Assembly (NCBI RefSeq): GCF_007858975.2 | Contig: NZ_CP042220.2 | Coordinates: 1,922,001 to 1,986,000, forward strand | DNA length: 64,000 bases | Direction: 5' to 3' | Origin: Dickeya poaceiphila | GTDB lineage: Bacteria; Pseudomonadota; Gammaproteobacteria; Enterobacterales; Enterobacteriaceae | In this document: piece by piece, positions 1 to 9,742 of the stretch | Position numbering within the stretch: the stretch's first letter is position 1 | Layout: each line of letters begins with the position of its first letter | Translations under genes and position numbers: made by a program | Notes under the pieces: model-generated | The model's database searches: none | Told to the model about the DNA's origin: nothing | The model's input: only the letters and a program-made list of their open reading frames with translations

Positions 1-418
1 TAATATTTCCACTCATCCCCCCTATGGTTGCTGCAACATTAACTTCACACAGCCTGATACCATTGTCGGTAAGAATAAAATCAGGGCGCATGAAGAGCAA
101 TGCACGTCTCTGAAATTTTTCTGAAGTAAATTTTTTTAGAAAATGAGACTCATAGTCATCATATCCAAGATAATCGATCCATGCATTGAAGTTACCATCA
201 AAATAAAAATGAGGTATAGACGTGATTAATGTATTAAGTTGCAATGATCTTTTTTCAATTTCATCCCGCAATAAATGGTTTAAAATCGTGGGGGGATAAT
301 AGTAACTTCTTCCCCTGATAGCAGTTTTTATCTTAAAATTAATGGTGTCGGTGTTGGTTATTTCATTTGGGAAATCACAGATGAAATTACTCCATATCTG
401 ATTAGTAATATCTTTCAT
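1..418 (-). CDS. Unidentified protein, N-terminal part (cut by window edge)
   Basis: An open frame starts with ATG at 418 and stays open to base 1, giving about 139 residues. It begins 2 bp after the stop codon of the ATP-grasp gene at 421-1611, so it is probably the third gene of one transcript reading leftwards. The visible part is rich in Asp, Asn, Tyr and Phe and contains FDGNFNAWIDYLGYDDYES. Near the cut it reads RPDFILTDNGIRLCEVN followed by a Gly-rich stretch (ATIGGMSGN), which recalls the E-x-N plus glycine core of ATP-grasp or glutathionylspermidine-synthase-like ligases. That resemblance is weak. I do not recognise the family, and the C-terminal part is outside the window. Confidence 0.6.
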   Translation of the reverse strand, partial: MKDITNQIWSNFICDFPNEITNTDTINFKIKTAIRGRSYYYPPTILNHLLRDEIEKRSLQLNTLITSIPHFYFDGNFNAWIDYLGYDDYESHFLKKFTSEKFQRRALLFMRPDFILTDNGIRLCEVNVAATIGGMSGNI

Positions 419-420
419 GA

Positions 421-1611
421 TTACGTGTCCATAACAGGATAAGATGAATTATTCAAAATTTCAATAACGTCTTCCCTTGCGGAAACATTCGGCGTCATCA
501 CTATGATATGACCATAACGGTCTCTGAAATCACCATGAAAAATGCTTTCTTTGCGCTTGTTTTCATCAAAACACAGCACCGCTTCCTGACATTTTTCTTT
601 CAGACATCGAAATACGCGGTGATTTAACTTATTACCTTTAACAATAAATCGGATAGCTGAAAAGTTATTTTCAGGTTTCGATAAATCAACGATGTTACCC
701 GTGCAATAATCAATACATGCTTTTATTAAATCGGAGCCTGTCGATAGTCTGAAAATTTCAGGAATATACCCACCTGCTAAACGAGGGTTCACTTCAATAA
801 TTTTTATGTTCTCGTCTTGCAAGAATCGTACTTCAATGTGTACGGGGCCTGATGTCAGACCAAACAGCGATATAACCCGTCCAATTAGAGTAGTCAGAGC
901 GGTTGTTTTTTCCGTTTCTAGTAAAGCTGGGAAATCATGACCTACTGCAATCATTCTGGGAAAATAATCATAATGCTGGTGGGTTATTCCAACAATGTTG
1001 CTGTTGAATACTTCAACTGAGTATTGTTCCCCAGGGTAGTACTTTTCAATAATCCACTCGGTAGTCGATACGGAAGATCCGAAAACAGTACTTAATGCAC
1101 GGAGCAGCTCGTTTTCATCGCTAATGGCAAGTACTCCGACACTTCCTGAACAATCCACGGGTTTGATAATAACCGGAAAACCTACAGAGTGTACAAAATG
1201 CAGTACTGCTGCCTTGTCTGTAATTTCAGAAAATGGCGTATAACTTAACTGGTGACGATTCAATTGCTCTCTTTGAAATTTTTTGTTCCTCACCGCCTTG
1301 ATACGTTCGCAATCAAGTGATGGAAGATTAAGTAATGATGCCAGCTCAGAAGCAGTAGAAATATAATACTCTGATGTTGACCAGACACCGGCTACATTTT
1401 CAGTCCCAAGTTCAGATGCAACAGAATGTAGAATATGATCAATATTGCTTGTATCGACCTTGATAGTCCGGAAAGGCGCTTTATTAAGAAAATGATAGCG
1501 ATTTCCATCTCGATACATTAAGACCGGTTCATAGCCAGCTTTTGATGCCCTTTCCAGAAATATCTCTCCAGTTCCTGTTGTGTTACTTTCCACGAAAATG
1601 AGATATTTCAT
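421..1611 (-). CDS. ATP-grasp carboxylate-amine ligase
   Basis: The predicted product has 396 residues and an ATP-grasp fold: an N-terminal Rossmann-like segment (KYLIFVESNTTGTGE), the lysine strand VGFPVIIKPVDCSGSVGV near residues 145-162, and the metal-binding strand IKIIEVNPRLAGGYIPEIF near 275-293. Such enzymes join a carboxylate to an amine through an acyl-phosphate and build dipeptide-like natural products or siderophore parts. A GTG at 1614 is possible. I prefer ATG at 1611 because the stop of the upstream PLP gene overlaps it by one base (TGATG), which suggests translational coupling. The neighbouring cysteine-synthase-like gene suggests that a non-protein amino acid such as 2,3-diaminopropionate is the building block. 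That is an inference from context. Confidence 0.8.
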   Translation of the reverse strand: MKYLIFVESNTTGTGEIFLERASKAGYEPVLMYRDGNRYHFLNKAPFRTIKVDTSNIDHILHSVASELGTENVAGVWSTSEYYISTASELASLLNLPSLDCERIKAVRNKKFQREQLNRHQLSYTPFSEITDKAAVLHFVHSVGFPVIIKPVDCSGSVGVLAISDENELLRALSTVFGSSVSTTEWIIEKYYPGEQYSVEVFNSNIVGITHQHYDYFPRMIAVGHDFPALLETEKTTALTTLIGRVISLFGLTSGPVHIEVRFLQDENIKIIEVNPRLAGGYIPEIFRLSTGSDLIKACIDYCTGNIVDLSKPENNFSAIRFIVKGNKLNHRVFRCLKEKCQEAVLCFDENKRKESIFHGDFRDRYGHIIVMTPNVSAREDVIEILNNSSYPVMDT

Positions 1612-2657
1612 CACGGCTTGGCCTTCCTGCCCCAGTGAAACATGGACCAGCGGGTAAGTTCTTCATCTGGCACACTGACTTTTTTGGGGGAGAGAGTACT
1701 GAACTGTGCAGAACCCCAACCGGGAACAGTATTCATCCAGTCATCATTGTAGATTGTGTCAAAATAACGATGACCTTCATCAGGAAACAACGCTATCGTG
1801 ACTTTGTCAGGATTATGTTGTGCATACCAATTAGCTACGAGATAAGCCGCTCCACTTGTTCCCCCCATAAACAGACCATATTTTCGATAAATCTCTCGTG
1901 TTGCAATATAGGCTTCTCTGGCACTGACCCAGTGTATTTCATCGAATTCTTCATAACGAATATTTCCCGGAATGATGCTATTACCCAATCCACGTAATAA
2001 TCTTTTACCATTTTTATGTCCAAATAATACGCTGTTGTGTGTATCAATTCCTATCGTCTTTAAGTCAGGATTATATTTTCTCAGACCTATTGATGTACCA
2101 GACATGGAACCGCCAGTACCAACTGTTCCGCATAGATAATTTATATTTCCGACTCTTTCGAAAATCAGTGTTGATACAGCATGATAGGACTCGATGTTTC
2201 CTTCATTGAAATACTGCCTTGTCCAGAAAGCATTTTCTGAAACAATGATCTGATTCACACGATCAAGACGTGCTTTTTGTGGACCATCCCTTTCTTCTAT
2301 TTCTTTGTCAATAATATCTACTCGCGCACCCAGTGTTTTCAGTCTTGACATCAGGTAGTTATCAATTGCAGAGTCACCAACCAGAACAAGCTTATATCTC
2401 CTCTCTGCGCAGAGTAAAGCCAGGGCAAGGCCAAAGGTTCCTGATGTGCTTTCTACAACTGTATCGCCAGGAAGCAATTCGTTATTTTTTTCCGCTGTAT
2501 CTAAAATGTATCTCGCAGGTAATAACTTCATAAGCGGGAAGGCGGCACAGTAAAAATTTTCGCCTAACTGAAAGATATCAGGTAATTCTTTTACAAGACA
2601 TTCACCCGTTCGCCTGAAGGGGAAATGCTCTATAGAATTAATTGATTCCCTAAGCAT
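1611..2657 (-). CDS. Cysteine-synthase-like PLP enzyme (SbnA-type)
   Basis: The product has about 348 residues and is a fold-type II PLP enzyme. The Schiff-base lysine lies in LMKLLPARYIL, aligning with the family SxKDRPA motif. The phosphate-binding loop is ESTSGTFGLALA and the second cofactor loop GTGGSMSGTS. Family members make cysteine or, as in SbnA-type enzymes, join an amino acid to an activated serine on the way to 2,3-diaminopropionate. I chose ATG at 2657, which gives the usual N-terminus; the open frame continues 26 codons upstream through an unlikely AT-rich, Phe-rich stretch. It is the first gene of the leftward operon and overlaps the ATP-grasp start by one base. O-acetylserine sulfhydrylase is the alternative function. 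Confidence 0.8.
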   Translation of the reverse strand: MLRESINSIEHFPFRRTGECLVKELPDIFQLGENFYCAAFPLMKLLPARYILDTAEKNNELLPGDTVVESTSGTFGLALALLCAERRYKLVLVGDSAIDNYLMSRLKTLGARVDIIDKEIEERDGPQKARLDRVNQIIVSENAFWTRQYFNEGNIESYHAVSTLIFERVGNINYLCGTVGTGGSMSGTSIGLRKYNPDLKTIGIDTHNSVLFGHKNGKRLLRGLGNSIIPGNIRYEEFDEIHWVSAREAYIATREIYRKYGLFMGGTSGAAYLVANWYAQHNPDKVTIALFPDEGHRYFDTIYNDDWMNTVPGWGSAQFSTLSPKKVSVPDEELTRWSMFHWGRKAKP

Positions 2658-3499
<842 letters not shown>

Positions 3500-3730
3500 T
3501 TACAACGTATACCCCGGTTTTTTGGTGAGGTTATCCAGCTCCGGGCCAATTTCGATATCGTAAACCGTCTCTTTCCAGCGCTCTGGCGTAACTTCGGTTA
3601 AGGCAATCGAGATCGACTTGTCTTCCGCATTCAGGTACTTCTTGAGTAATTCGCTGATATCGTTTGCCAAATCCTGTTTGACAGTTTCCGGCAGATTGCG
3701 GGGAAAATACTTGATGGCAACATGTGGCAT
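3500..3730 (-). CDS. pptA: PptA-type tautomerase
   Basis: This is a 76-residue protein of the 4-oxalocrotonate tautomerase family. It starts MPHVAIKYFPR, so Pro-1, the catalytic base after Met removal, is present. It ends ETVYDIEIGPELDNLTKKPGY, close to the KKPGY tail of enterobacterial PptA (YdcE). Such proteins are cytoplasmic oligomers that catalyse keto-enol tautomerisation; the physiological substrate is unknown. It reads leftwards, 166 bp downstream of the ABC ATPase gene on the same strand, and could share its transcript. Nothing links it functionally to the transporter. Confidence 0.85.
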   Translation of the reverse strand: MPHVAIKYFPRNLPETVKQDLANDISELLKKYLNAEDKSISIALTEVTPERWKETVYDIEIGPELDNLTKKPGYTL

Positions 3731-3896
3731 AGATAAAGCGCTCCCTGTGTTGAACCCGTTATGAAGGGGAGAGCGGCCATTAACGCCTGCAACTGGCGAC
3801 CGCCCGTGACAGGCCTATGTTGACAGGATTCCGGGCTGAGAGCCACCCACCCTTGAGTATTGACGTCGTAATCCGAGGCGGCGTTTGCCGCCATCT

Positions 3897-5000
3897 TCAT
3901 TGCGTCGCCGTGATATCCAGTGCGTCCAACGCACGCAGGTGTTCCGGAAGCCAGGATAAGTGGATTTCACTGCCGACCTGCCAATCCGGATTAACATCGC
4001 TGGCAGGCAGTTTCACCATAAATTGTGATTGGCCTGCAACTTCGGTCATCATGCGGACATGATCGCCAAGATAGATAAACTGCTGGATACGCGCACGGGC
4101 CTGCTGTGCGCCTTCCGGCAATACGCTGGCGTTGACCTTTACCCGTTCCGGGCGAATACACAGATGAATTTTTCTGCCCGGTGAGCTGGGGCGAACTTTC
4201 AGTGCACGCAGGACGGTGCCGTCATCCAACTGTGCCTGATAGTAATCGCCGTCGCTGCCGGACTGGGTGCCAATCAGCGTATTATTTTCACCGATAAACT
4301 GCGCTACGAAGGCATTTTGTGGCCGTTCATAGATATCGCTGGGGCTGTCCATCTGCTGAATAATCCCGTCGTTAAACACGGCAACCCGGTCCGACATGGT
4401 CATGGCTTCACTCTGGTCGTGGGTGACGTACACCACAGTGAGTTCCAATGCGCGATGTAATTCTTTGATTTCCAGTTGCATGTGTTCACGCAGTTGCTTG
4501 TCCAGCGCGCCCAGCGGTTCATCCATCAGCACCAGTCGTGGTTCAAACACCAGTGCTCTGGCCAGTGCTACGCGTTGTTGTTGACCACCGGACATCTGCG
4601 CCGGGTAGCGGTCGGCCAGATTGGTCAGCTTGACGCGGTTCAACACGCGGTCCACTTTTTCTTTAATGTCGCTACGGTTCATGCGGCGAATAGAAAGCGG
4701 AAACGCCAGATTCTCCGCCACGGTCATGTGCGGGAACAATGCGTAGTTCTGAAATACCATGCCGATGCCGCGTTGATGGGGCGGCAGGTTGTGCAACGGG
4801 GTGTCGCGCAGCAGGATTTCACCCTGGGTCGGCGTTTCAAAGCCGGCCAGCATCATCAGGCTGGTGGTTTTGCCTGAGCCGGACGGGCCTAACATGGTGA
4901 GAAATTCCCCTTCCTGAATATCCAGATTCAGATTCTTGACTACCAGACGATTGCCATCGTAGGTTTTTTGAATATTTTTGAAGCTAACGTAGGTTTTCAT
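3897..5000 (-). CDS. ABC transporter ATPase, PotA-like (polyamine/GABA type)
   Basis: This is a 367-residue ATP-binding subunit. Walker A is GPSGSGKTTSL (near residue 40), the Q-loop region is VFQNYALFPHMTV, the signature is SGGQQQRVALARAL, Walker B is LVLMDEPLGALD and the H-loop is VTHDQSEA. A C-terminal TOBE-like region follows. Length and sequence style fit PotA/CysA-class importers. No permease or binding protein lies beside it, whereas the binding protein and two permeases at 10059-13250 have no ATPase, so these probably form one importer. The shared palindrome upstream of both units (5174-5188 and 9888-9902) supports that link. The start at 5000 is preceded by a purine-rich AAGGGA ribosome site. 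Confidence 0.9.
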   Translation of the reverse strand: MKTYVSFKNIQKTYDGNRLVVKNLNLDIQEGEFLTMLGPSGSGKTTSLMMLAGFETPTQGEILLRDTPLHNLPPHQRGIGMVFQNYALFPHMTVAENLAFPLSIRRMNRSDIKEKVDRVLNRVKLTNLADRYPAQMSGGQQQRVALARALVFEPRLVLMDEPLGALDKQLREHMQLEIKELHRALELTVVYVTHDQSEAMTMSDRVAVFNDGIIQQMDSPSDIYERPQNAFVAQFIGENNTLIGTQSGSDGDYYQAQLDDGTVLRALKVRPSSPGRKIHLCIRPERVKVNASVLPEGAQQARARIQQFIYLGDHVRMMTEVAGQSQFMVKLPASDVNPDWQVGSEIHLSWLPEHLRALDALDITATQ

Positions 5001-5380
5001 TCTTCCCTTCTCTCAGGTGTCGTAGCGTGGTGCTGGTAATGATATATGCATAAGTCATGCCTGATAGATAATTGAAAAATTATTCTTATTATTTCGGCGC
5101 AGAAAAAACGGTGTGCATGATCGTGTCGTGAGCAGGAGTAACGCGAATACTCTGCTGCTGACTGGATAGCTGACTGTGCATATTGCACAACAATAAGGCT
5201 GGAGTAGTGGGCTAATTGCATGAGACAGTGCGATGCATGGCTTGGATTGTCTTGCATCATAATGGTGATTTTTGTTGAGGTGATGCACTGTTTTAGTGCT
5301 AAATGGTGGGGCGAAAAAAGAATGCAAGAGCTGGCGGAGTAACCCGTTTTTACAGTGTGTGGGGCGCTCGGTGCAGGGTG
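5001..5380. other. Control region between ABC ATPase and MocR regulator gene
   Basis: This 380-bp region lies upstream of the ATPase gene and downstream of the regulator gene. It contains several TGCAT/ATGCA-type words (around 5051, 5114, 5176, 5218, 5232, 5253, 5283) and the near-palindrome CTGTGCATATTGCAC, which recurs before the binding-protein gene. No gene is visible here. Confidence 0.6.
5174..5188. promoter_or_regulatory. Candidate operator CTGTGCATATTGCAC (copy 1)
   Basis: This 15-base word is near-palindromic (GTGCA-tat-TGCAC) and lies 174 bp upstream of the ABC ATPase start. An identical copy lies at 9888-9902 upstream of the binding-protein gene. Two identical copies before two separated parts of what looks like one importer suggest a common regulator. 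The MocR-type protein encoded at 5381-6868 is the nearest candidate; the assignment is an inference. Confidence 0.5.
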
Positions 5381-6868
5381 TCAGATGCGTTGTTTATCCA
5401 GCGTGCGTAAGCAGCTAAGAATCACGCTAAATGCCTGTACCATTTCGCTTTCATCCACACTGGCGTAACCGAGCAACAGCCCACGTTGAGGCGCGGGTCG
5501 CAGGTAGTAGCTGGACAACGGTTTAACCATCACGCCGTGTTGCAGAATACGGGCGCTCAGCACCACATCGTCGATATGGTCAGGCAAGCGCAAGATCAGG
5601 TGCAGGCCGGCATTGCTGTTGTAGCCGAGATAGTCATCCCCCAAATGCTGCACAATCAATTCGCTCAACAGCGCACGACGGCGGGCGTAGAGCAGGCGCA
5701 TACGCCGGATGTGGGCGGCGTAGTGGCCTTCGCGGATGAACTGGCTTAGCGTCAGTTGCGTCAGCAGGTGACCGCCTCGGTACAGCTCGGCGTGCGCTGT
5801 TTTCAGTTCACGTGCCAGATGCGGCGGCAGCACCATGTAACTGACGCGCAGTCCCGGATAGAGGGTTTTGCTGAATGTACCGATGTAAATCACCGGTGGT
5901 TGTGTTTGTAGCCCTTGTAATGCCGGAATCGGGCTGCCGGAAAAGCGGAACTCGCTGTCGTAATCGTCTTCGATAACCCAACTGCCGTGTTCCTGTGCCA
6001 GCGTCAGCAGGCGCTGGCGGCGTGCCAGACTCATGACGGCACCCAGCGGATACTGGTGCGATGGGGTAACGCAAATCAGCCGCGGTACCGAGTGGGACGA
6101 GACATCGTCCGGCGGCACCATCCCTTGTTCATCCACCGCAATCGGAGAGATACGCAGGCCATTGATGGTCAGTACGTTGCGCATTCCCCAATAGCACGGG
6201 TCTTCAATCCATGCCAGATCGCCGGGGTTACACAACATTTTGGCCAGCAAATCCATCGCCTGGTGGGTACCTTCGGTAATCAATATTTGCTCTGGCGTAC
6301 AGGTGACCGAGCGCGCCACCCGGAGGTAGTCCACCAGTGACTGTTGTAGCTCCGGGCAACCCCCGATGGGCGAGTAGGAGTGCTGTTCCGGCTTCAGGCG
6401 GCGAGACAGGCGGGTTTGCAGCCGTCGCCACAGATCGTGCGGAAAGCTGGCGATATCCGGAATACCAGGCATAAACGCACCCCACTGACGTGCCGACGCG
6501 CCCGCGTAGCCCAGCAGGTGCATACCGCGTCGGGAAATTTCCTGCATGGCCGGACGCAATGGCGACAGAGTGTCGTCGCGTACATCTGGCGGGTGAGCGT
6601 CGGGTAACTGTTCGATGACGTAACTGCCGCTGCCGCTGCGGGTTTCGATATAACCTTCCGCCAGTAACTGTTCGAAGGCGGCGAGCACCGTATTGCGCGA
6701 CAACGACAACTGTTGCGCCAGGTCGCGGGACGAGGGCAGCCGTCGGCCCGGCGCAATATCTCCACGCAGAATGGCCTGCCGGATCGTATCGTACAGCCGC
6801 TTGTTGAGGGTGCCTTCCTGCTGGCGCTCCAGCCCTTGCAGCAGCAAATCAGTCAGTAGTGAACGCAA
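5381..6868 (-). CDS. MocR/GabR-type regulator (GntR helix-turn-helix + aminotransferase domain)
   Basis: The product has 495 residues. An N-terminal winged helix of GntR type (LYDTIRQAILRGDIAPGRRL, then SSRDLAQQLSLSRNTVLAAF, residues about 25-80) is fused to a fold-type I aminotransferase-like domain. The domain has the PLP lysine motif GTFSKTLYPGLR and the preceding IEDDYDSEF. MocR proteins such as GabR and PdxR bind PLP and sense amino acids or vitamin B6. The gene diverges from gabT, 126 bp away, and GabR activates gabTD in Bacillus, so control of this gab cluster is likely. The start appears to be TTG at 6868 with AAGGA seven bases upstream. Confidence 0.88.
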   Translation of the reverse strand: MRSLLTDLLLQGLERQQEGTLNKRLYDTIRQAILRGDIAPGRRLPSSRDLAQQLSLSRNTVLAAFEQLLAEGYIETRSGSGSYVIEQLPDAHPPDVRDDTLSPLRPAMQEISRRGMHLLGYAGASARQWGAFMPGIPDIASFPHDLWRRLQTRLSRRLKPEQHSYSPIGGCPELQQSLVDYLRVARSVTCTPEQILITEGTHQAMDLLAKMLCNPGDLAWIEDPCYWGMRNVLTINGLRISPIAVDEQGMVPPDDVSSHSVPRLICVTPSHQYPLGAVMSLARRQRLLTLAQEHGSWVIEDDYDSEFRFSGSPIPALQGLQTQPPVIYIGTFSKTLYPGLRVSYMVLPPHLARELKTAHAELYRGGHLLTQLTLSQFIREGHYAAHIRRMRLLYARRRALLSELIVQHLGDDYLGYNSNAGLHLILRLPDHIDDVVLSARILQHGVMVKPLSSYYLRPAPQRGLLLGYASVDESEMVQAFSVILSCLRTLDKQRI

Positions 6869-6994
6869 AGTGGATCCTTCAAATATTAAAAACTGGCTCT
6901 GGATTATAGGGCCATGCAGGGGATAAATAACAACATCATAACGTTAATCGTCAACCCTTATTTGGGTGGTGTGTTCATCGAATCGGAGCGGAAA

Positions 6995-8260
6995 ATGAGT
7001 AACAGCGAATTGAATCAACGTCGTTTGGCCGCCACGCCGCGTGGCGTGGGTGTGATGTGTGATTTCTTTGCCGACAAGGCTGAGAACGCCACCCTGTGGG
7101 ATGTTGAAGGGCGCGAGTACATCGATTTTGCGGCTGGGATTGCGGTGCTGAACACCGGTCACCGTCACCCTAAACTGGTGGCGGCGGTGCGCGAACAATT
7201 GGAGAAATTCACCCATACGGCTTATCAAATCGTGCCGTACGGCAGCTATGTGACGCTGGCCGAACGCCTGAACGCGCTGGCGCCGATTGACGGCCCGGCT
7301 AAAACCGCTTTCTTCACGACAGGTGCTGAAGCGGTTGAAAATGCAGTGAAAATTGCCCGTGCCTATACTAAGCGCCCTGGTGTGATTGCCTTTGGTGCGG
7401 CGTTCCATGGCCGCACGCTGCTGACTCTGACGTTGACCGGTAAAGTGGCGCCGTATTCCACCGGATTCGGCCCGTTCCCTGGGTCCATTTTCCATGCGCT
7501 GTACCCGAACGCCCAGCACGGCGTGACGGTAGAACAGGCGCTGGAGAGTATTGATCGCCTGCTGCACACCGATATCGCTGCCGATCAGGTCGCGGCCATT
7601 TTGCTCGAACCAGTCCAGGGCGAAGGCGGCTTCAATGTCGCGCCGCCGGAATTTATCAGCGGTGTGCGCCAGTTGTGTGACAAATACGGCATGTTGCTGA
7701 TCGCAGACGAAGTGCAGAGCGGTTTTGCCCGTACCGGCAAGGTCTTTGCCATGGAGTATTACGACGATAAAGCGGACCTGATCACCATGGCGAAAAGTCT
7801 GGGCGGCGGTTTCCCCATTTCCGGCGTGGTAGGGCGAGCCGAGGTGATGGACGCACCGGGTCCTGGCGGGCTGGGCGGAACCTATGCCGGTAACCCGCTG
7901 GCGGTGGCTTCGGCACTGGCGGTGCTGGATGTGATTGAAGAAGAACAACTGTGCCAGCGTGCCCAGCGTCTGGGCGCTACACTGGTAGAAGCGCTGGAAA
8001 AGGCGAAAACCGGCAATCCAGCAATCGCGGATATTCGTGCCCGTGGCTCCATGGTGGCGGTGGAATTCAATGACCCGCAAACCGGCAAACCGAGCGTGGA
8101 GATCACCAAAAAATACCAGCAGGCGGCACTGGAGCAAGGGCTGCTGTTGCTGACCTGTGGTACGCACGGCAACGTGATTCGTTTCCTGTATCCGCTGACC
8201 ATTCCGGATGCCCAGTTCAGCAAGGCACTGTCGATTCTGTCCCAGGTTCTGGCAAAGTGA
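6995..8260 (+). CDS. gabT: 4-aminobutyrate aminotransferase
   Basis: This is a class III PLP aminotransferase of 421 residues. The sequence starts MSNSELNQRRLAATPRGVG. It carries FTTGAEAVENAVKIAR near residue 105, AFHGRT, the cofactor aspartate strand LLIADEVQSGFARTG and the Schiff-base lysine in TMAKSLGGGFP (near 268). It transfers the amino group of GABA to 2-oxoglutarate, giving succinate semialdehyde, which the next gene product oxidises. ATG at 6995 has GGAG six bases upstream; an upstream in-frame ATG at 6914 would add 27 residues lying over the regulator promoter. gabD follows after a 21-bp gap. Confidence 0.93.
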   Translation: MSNSELNQRRLAATPRGVGVMCDFFADKAENATLWDVEGREYIDFAAGIAVLNTGHRHPKLVAAVREQLEKFTHTAYQIVPYGSYVTLAERLNALAPIDGPAKTAFFTTGAEAVENAVKIARAYTKRPGVIAFGAAFHGRTLLTLTLTGKVAPYSTGFGPFPGSIFHALYPNAQHGVTVEQALESIDRLLHTDIAADQVAAILLEPVQGEGGFNVAPPEFISGVRQLCDKYGMLLIADEVQSGFARTGKVFAMEYYDDKADLITMAKSLGGGFPISGVVGRAEVMDAPGPGGLGGTYAGNPLAVASALAVLDVIEEEQLCQRAQRLGATLVEALEKAKTGNPAIADIRARGSMVAVEFNDPQTGKPSVEITKKYQQAALEQGLLLLTCGTHGNVIRFLYPLTIPDAQFSKALSILSQVLAK

Positions 8261-8281
8261 GACGTGAGCGAAAAGGTAACT

Positions 8282-9742
8282 ATGCAACTAAAAAATAACG
8301 CGTTATTTCGTCAGCAATGTCTGATTGGCGACGAGTGGCAAGACAGCCATAACGGCGCTCGTCTGAGCGTGAACAACCCGGCCACGGGAGTTGAGCTAGG
8401 CAGCATTCCGCTGGTGACGGCGCAGCAAACCCAGCAGGCGATTGCCCACGCAGAGCAGGCGCTGATCGCATGGCGGCAGCGTACCGGTAAAGAGCGTGCG
8501 GCACTGATGCAGGTATGGGCGCAACTGATTCGTGCGCATCAGGATGATATCGCGGCGATTCTGACCGCCGAGCAGGGGAAACCGCTGGCGGAAGCCAAGG
8601 GTGAAATCGCTTATGCCACCTCGTTTATTGACTGGTTTGCCGAAGAAGCCAAGCGGGTTGAGGGCAGTGTGTTGCAGTCGCCGCAGGCAAATCAGCGTTT
8701 GCTGGTGATTAAGCAAGGCATTGGCGTGTGTGCGGCGATCACGCCCTGGAACTTCCCGGCGGCGATGATCACCCGCAAAGCCGCACCGGCGCTGGCGGCG
8801 GGCTGCACCATGATCGTCAAACCGGCGGAGCAGACGCCGTTCACCGCGCTGGCGTTGGCGGAACTGGCACTACAGGCCGGTATTCCTGCCGGTGTGTTGC
8901 AGATGGTGACCGGCGAAGCTGCCTCGGTGGGTAAAGTGCTGTGCGACAGCCCGGTGGTGCGTAAGCTGAGTTTTACCGGCTCTACTGAGGTTGGACGCAT
9001 TCTGATGGCGCAAAGCGCGCCGACGGTAAAAAAACTGTCGCTGGAACTGGGCGGCAACGCACCGTTCATTGTGTTTGACGATGCAGATCTGGAGCAGGCG
9101 ATAAAAGGCATTCTGGCGTCCAAGTTCCGCAACAGCGGTCAGACTTGCGTCTGTGCCAACCGCATTTATGTTCAGCGCGGCATCTATCCGGCGCTGGCGG
9201 CACGGCTGGTGGAAGAAGTAGAAAAGTTGAACGTGGGCGAGGGGACTCAGCCCGGTGTGACGCAAGGCCCATTGATTGACGAAGATGCGGTTGGCAAGGT
9301 GCAGCAGCATATTGACGATGCGCTGTCAAAAGGGGCGGAATTGCTGACTGGCGGCGCACGTCACGCGCTTGGCGGCACCTTCTTCACCCCAACGGTGATA
9401 GGCGGTGTGACGCCTGACATGCGTTTCGCCCGTGAGGAGACGTTTGGCCCGGTGGCGCCGCTGTTCCCGTTCGACGATGAGGCGCAGGCGGTGGCGATGG
9501 CCAATGATACCGAATTCGGCCTGGCTGCGTATGTCTATACCCGCGACGCCATTCGCCAGTGGCGGGTACCGGAAGCGCTGGAGTACGGCATGGTGGGGAT
9601 CAACACTGGGCTAATTTCCAACGAAGTGGCTCCCTTTGGCGGGGTGAAACAGTCAGGTCTGGGGCGCGAAGGCTCTCGCTTTGGCATCGAGGAATACCTG
9701 GAGATGAAATATCTCTGCGTTGATCTCTCTCCTTCAGCCTGA
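8282..9742 (+). CDS. gabD: Succinate-semialdehyde dehydrogenase
   Basis: The product has 486 residues and is an aldehyde dehydrogenase. ITPWNFPAAMITRKAAPALA is the cofactor-binding region, FTGSTEVGR the Rossmann turn, LELGGNAPFIVFDDAD the general-base glutamate and NSGQTCVCANR the catalytic cysteine. The family fingerprint for NADP-dependent GabD is strong from MQLKNNALFRQQ onwards. I prefer ATG at 8282 with AAGG upstream over GTG at 8264. Together with gabT it channels GABA into succinate. An imperfect hairpin follows the stop (CGGGATG at 9755 against CATCCCG at 9764), without a T run. Confidence 0.93.
   Translation: MQLKNNALFRQQCLIGDEWQDSHNGARLSVNNPATGVELGSIPLVTAQQTQQAIAHAEQALIAWRQRTGKERAALMQVWAQLIRAHQDDIAAILTAEQGKPLAEAKGEIAYATSFIDWFAEEAKRVEGSVLQSPQANQRLLVIKQGIGVCAAITPWNFPAAMITRKAAPALAAGCTMIVKPAEQTPFTALALAELALQAGIPAGVLQMVTGEAASVGKVLCDSPVVRKLSFTGSTEVGRILMAQSAPTVKKLSLELGGNAPFIVFDDADLEQAIKGILASKFRNSGQTCVCANRIYVQRGIYPALAARLVEEVEKLNVGEGTQPGVTQGPLIDEDAVGKVQQHIDDALSKGAELLTGGARHALGGTFFTPTVIGGVTPDMRFAREETFGPVAPLFPFDDEAQAVAMANDTEFGLAAYVYTRDAIRQWRVPEALEYGMVGINTGLISNEVAPFGGVKQSGLGREGSRFGIEEYLEMKYLCVDLSPSA

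Noticed and set aside
6944..8287. 447-codon minus-strand frame opposite gabT
   Set aside because: Antisense shadow; the plus strand encodes an unambiguous aminotransferase.
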